Origin: Liolophura sinensis
Lineage: Eukaryota; Mollusca; Polyplacophora; Chitonida; Chitonidae
Assembly: GCF_032854445.1 (NCBI RefSeq)
Contig: NC_088301.1
Coordinates: forward strand, 12,582,281-12,646,280
DNA: 64,000 nucleotides
Reading direction: 5' to 3'
A model generated the notes under the pieces. That model was not told where the DNA came from. It saw nothing but the letters and a program-made list of their open reading frames with translations, and did not search any database. The position numbers and the translations under genes are program-made. Below, in pieces: positions 61,813 through 64,000 of the stretch. The number at the start of each line of letters is the position of its first letter. The stretch's first letter is position 1.

Positions 61813-62074
61813 GGGGCCTCCGTTGGTTAGCGCGCTAGCGCGGCGTAATGACCCAGGAGCCTCTCACCAATGCGGCCGCTGTGAGTTCAAGTTTAGCTCA
61901 TGCTGGTTTCCTCTCCGGCCGTTAGTGGGAAGGTCTGGTAGTAACCTGCGGATGGTCGTGTGTTTCACCCGGGCTGTGCCTGGCTCCACCCACCATAATG
62001 CTGGCCGTCGTCGTATAAGTGAAATATTCTTGAGTACGGCGTAAAACACCAATCAAATAAATAAATAAATAAAT
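61813..62074 (+). mobile_element. SINE family A, full-length reference copy
   Basis: It shows the whole family in order: tRNA-like head (ggggcctccgttggttagcg, then gtgagttcaag as B-box remnant), tgctggtttcctctccggcc, aacctgcggatggtcgtg, caccataatgctggccg, cgtcgtataagtgaaatatt, ttgagtacggcgtaaaacac, and an (aaat)n tail. The tail and flanking duplication indicate LINE-driven retroposition. The head is slightly shortened in the A-box. Confidence 0.9.
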
Positions 62075-62499
62075 CATGACATTCTGGATATTCAAGCTGT
62101 GAGATAATACGGATTGTTTTCCACCAAACATTATTTTATTCACTGGGAAAATTTTGAGTCACAACATTTCCCTAATCTACGGTTTTTTGCATGAATTGAC
62201 AAATCTGAACAACATATCCCTATCGCTTGTGGCATTACATGTTGGAGTTTTTGACGATTACCTAATAAAGATCCACCAAGAGCAGCAATAATATCATTAT
62301 CAACAACAACAAAAATATTGCAATAAATCTTTGATGTGTGATTTTGGCAAATATTACCACACGTATCGCCAGTAAACCATAAACAATAAAAATCTAATAC
62401 AGCAACTTAACATACGCTATACATATTATGCATCTTTGTAAGATACATAAAATATACGCAACAATAGCACTGGAACAGGAGAATGGGGTCCCTTTATAA

Positions 62500-63050
62500 G
62501 TCCGGTAAGAGAACACTTTCTCGATCAGGACCAGCTTAGGGTGTGCAATAGCGCTGGGATTTCAGAACACTTCGTCCAGCTTAATGTGTGACACACGCGC
62601 TGAACATCAGCACTGGGAGCTCAAGGTCCCTTGAGGAAAAACTTTACCCAGCTTGGAGTGTGACACGCGATGAACATCAGAGCTGTGACGTCAAAGGTCC
62701 TTATGGAGAACACTTTGTCCAGCGAGTGTGACACACGGGCTAGAACATCAGAAATGTCAGCTCACGGGTCCGTATGAAGAACATTAGTCTTTCCTAGAGT
62801 GTGACACGCGTAAAACATCAATCAAATAAATAAATAAATAAATCAAATAGACTGTCGCACATACGTTAAAACATCTGGACAGTGAGACCAAATGTCCGGA
62901 TGGAGAACACTTTGTCCATCTTACAGTGTAGCACACGCACATGAACAGCGGGAGTGTGGTCATTTTGCCCAGCTTAGAGTGTAACGCACGCACTGAAACG
63001 TTAGAGCTGTGAGATCAAGGGTCCGGGACATTTTTCTCCAGTTCAGTGTA
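62500..63050 (+). repeat. Degenerate tandem repeat of about 80-100 bp
   Basis: Phrases agaacactttgtccagctt, agtgtgacacacgc, gaacatcaga and ctcaagggtccg recur about six times with irregular spacing. A SINE tail lies within at 62812-62850. Confidence 0.75.
62812..62850 (+). mobile_element. SINE family A tail fragment inside tandem repeat
   Basis: gtaaaacatcaatcaaataa followed by ataaataaataaatcaaat, the last bases and A-rich tail only. Confidence 0.7.
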
Positions 63051-63344
63051 TGACGCACCAACTGGAAAATCACAGCTGGGAGCAAGAAGACATTTTTTAC
63101 AACTACGGTCGTTCTAAGTGACTCATTGGCACTGGGGTATCAAGGTAACCAGTCCGGCTGGAGAAGAGTTTTCAAACAGGGCAGCTTAAGCGTTCCCTTG
63201 TCCGCTGGGACATCAGAACCGAGAGCCGACAAAATAACTTGAACACTGGACAGTCAATAATACCTGAAGACAAACTTCTGAGTCCAACACAATTTTCAGA
63301 TACAGTCCAGAGAGTGCCTAGAACACGCCTTGTGTCTTTACCAA

Positions 63345-63525
63345 CATCACTGAAAACTGTTGACTGCTTCCGTCCTATTTTCGTACTTTATATACTTTCG
63401 TAGTTCTTTGGTGGTTTGTGTTCTGCGTCGTTTTTGGAGATTGAACGATTATTGACCTGGAACGTCCTTACTGGTTGATGTTCAGCAACGGTATATGAAT
63501 GTCTGTTTCGACGCATAGATTAAAA
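63345..63525 (+). repeat. Dispersed repeat D2, copy 2
   Basis: Matches 19185-19395 in the same plus orientation (tgaaaactgttgactgc, cgtcgtttttgg, ggaacgtcctta). It adjoins the 3' end of the GPCR paralogue. Confidence 0.65.
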
Positions 63526-63677
63526 CGAACAGGTATTTCGTAAAGGAACATCCCTTTAGGAACCAGGCGTTCTGACCATAGATTCTGTCAATTTGTCACC
63601 AGTATTTTTCTCGAGTCATTTGACCGCATGATGCCCGCGGTTATCACTTGGAACACAATTTAATGACACTCTTGTTA
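63526..63677 (-). other. 3' UTR of GPCR paralogue
   Basis: Its reverse complement aligns with 21220-21400, downstream of the first GPCR's stop, sharing tcaaatgactcgaga and agggatgttc. Confidence 0.6.
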
Positions 63678-63730
63678 TCAGTCCTCACAAGCTGGCAACT
63701 TTAACCTCATCCTGACAGCTTGGACTATCT
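63678..63730 (-). CDS. Terminal exon of a paralogous GPCR
   Basis: On the minus strand, acceptor ttcttacag precedes a 53-bp exon encoding (G)EIVQAVRMRLKLPACED and a stop at 63678-63680. The homologous exon at 21167-21219 has the same length, phase and EIV.A.RMRLK core. The rest of the gene must lie beyond the right edge. The last residues differ (PACED versus LKYDN), so the tails have diverged. Confidence 0.75.
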
Positions 63731-64000
63731 CTGTAAGAAAAGCAATTGACAAACGTTACATACTGATTATAAACATGTGTTTATTTGTAAATCCGGTCAC
63801 ATCAACGTTTCCTTATCTTTTCGTATGTATGTAAATTAGTTGACGATTATAAGTACTTAGTTACAAAAGAAATGGAAAGTTTATGAAAGTTAATGTGCCT
63901 CAATTTAATACATGATTTGACAAAACAAGTAGTCATATCTCGAATTGTATGTGTCAATGTTTAATACCTAGGATTCTTATAATATTAACCTTCGCAAAAC
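63731..64000. other. Intron of the GPCR paralogue
   Basis: Starts with the acceptor tract on the minus strand. No further exon is visible before the window ends. Confidence 0.45.

Overview
The window is animal nuclear DNA: AT-rich, very gene-sparse, with genes split into short exons by GT-AG introns and buried in repeats. tRNA-headed SINEs, a DIRS-like element, Penelope-like (PLE) and Tc1 remnants and a neuropeptide-type GPCR point to a lophotrochozoan invertebrate (mollusc, brachiopod or similar). I cannot name the species. Nothing looks bacterial or organellar. All calls come from reading the sequence; no database was searched.

Genes. (1) 10777-21219, plus: the 3' part (TM3 to C-terminus) of a rhodopsin-class neuropeptide GPCR, orexin/allatotropin-receptor-like. 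Its TM1-TM2 exons are not found here. (2) 63678-63730, minus: the last coding exon of a paralogue of that GPCR, running in from beyond the right edge. The two genes face each other. (3) 32172-47249, minus: a complete eight-exon uridine phosphorylase gene (309 aa), assembled with all splice phases consistent. (4) 55450-57244, plus: the 3' end of a single-pass membrane receptor, with an EGF-like exon, a transmembrane exon and a cytoplasmic-tail exon. (5) 30548-30992, plus: a probable small two-exon gene of unknown function. Weaker coding candidates lie at 7431-7628, 25329-25600 and 54607-54803, all minus.

Layout. 0-0.76 kb: PLE reverse-transcriptase remnant. 0.8-9.3 kb: almost featureless. 9.3-21.2 kb: GPCR, with a Tc1 relic and SINEs in its introns. 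21-30 kb: SINEs and a degenerate DIRS-like element carrying a nested SINE. 30-32 kb: unknown gene and a SINE. 32-47 kb: uridine phosphorylase with SINEs, minisatellites and a tandem array that resembles its own exon-2 splice donor. 47-50 kb: its promoter region and a perfect 90-bp direct repeat. 50-53.6 kb: 61-bp satellite. 55-57 kb: receptor. 57-63 kb: LINE relic, 24-bp, 43-bp and about 84-bp tandem arrays, SINEs. 63.3-64 kb: GPCR paralogue tail.

The genes do not form a pathway. The most unusual items are the array of decoy splice donors in the uridine phosphorylase intron, a SINE whose target-site duplication copied a splice donor of the same gene, and the conserved terminal exon shared by the two GPCR paralogues.
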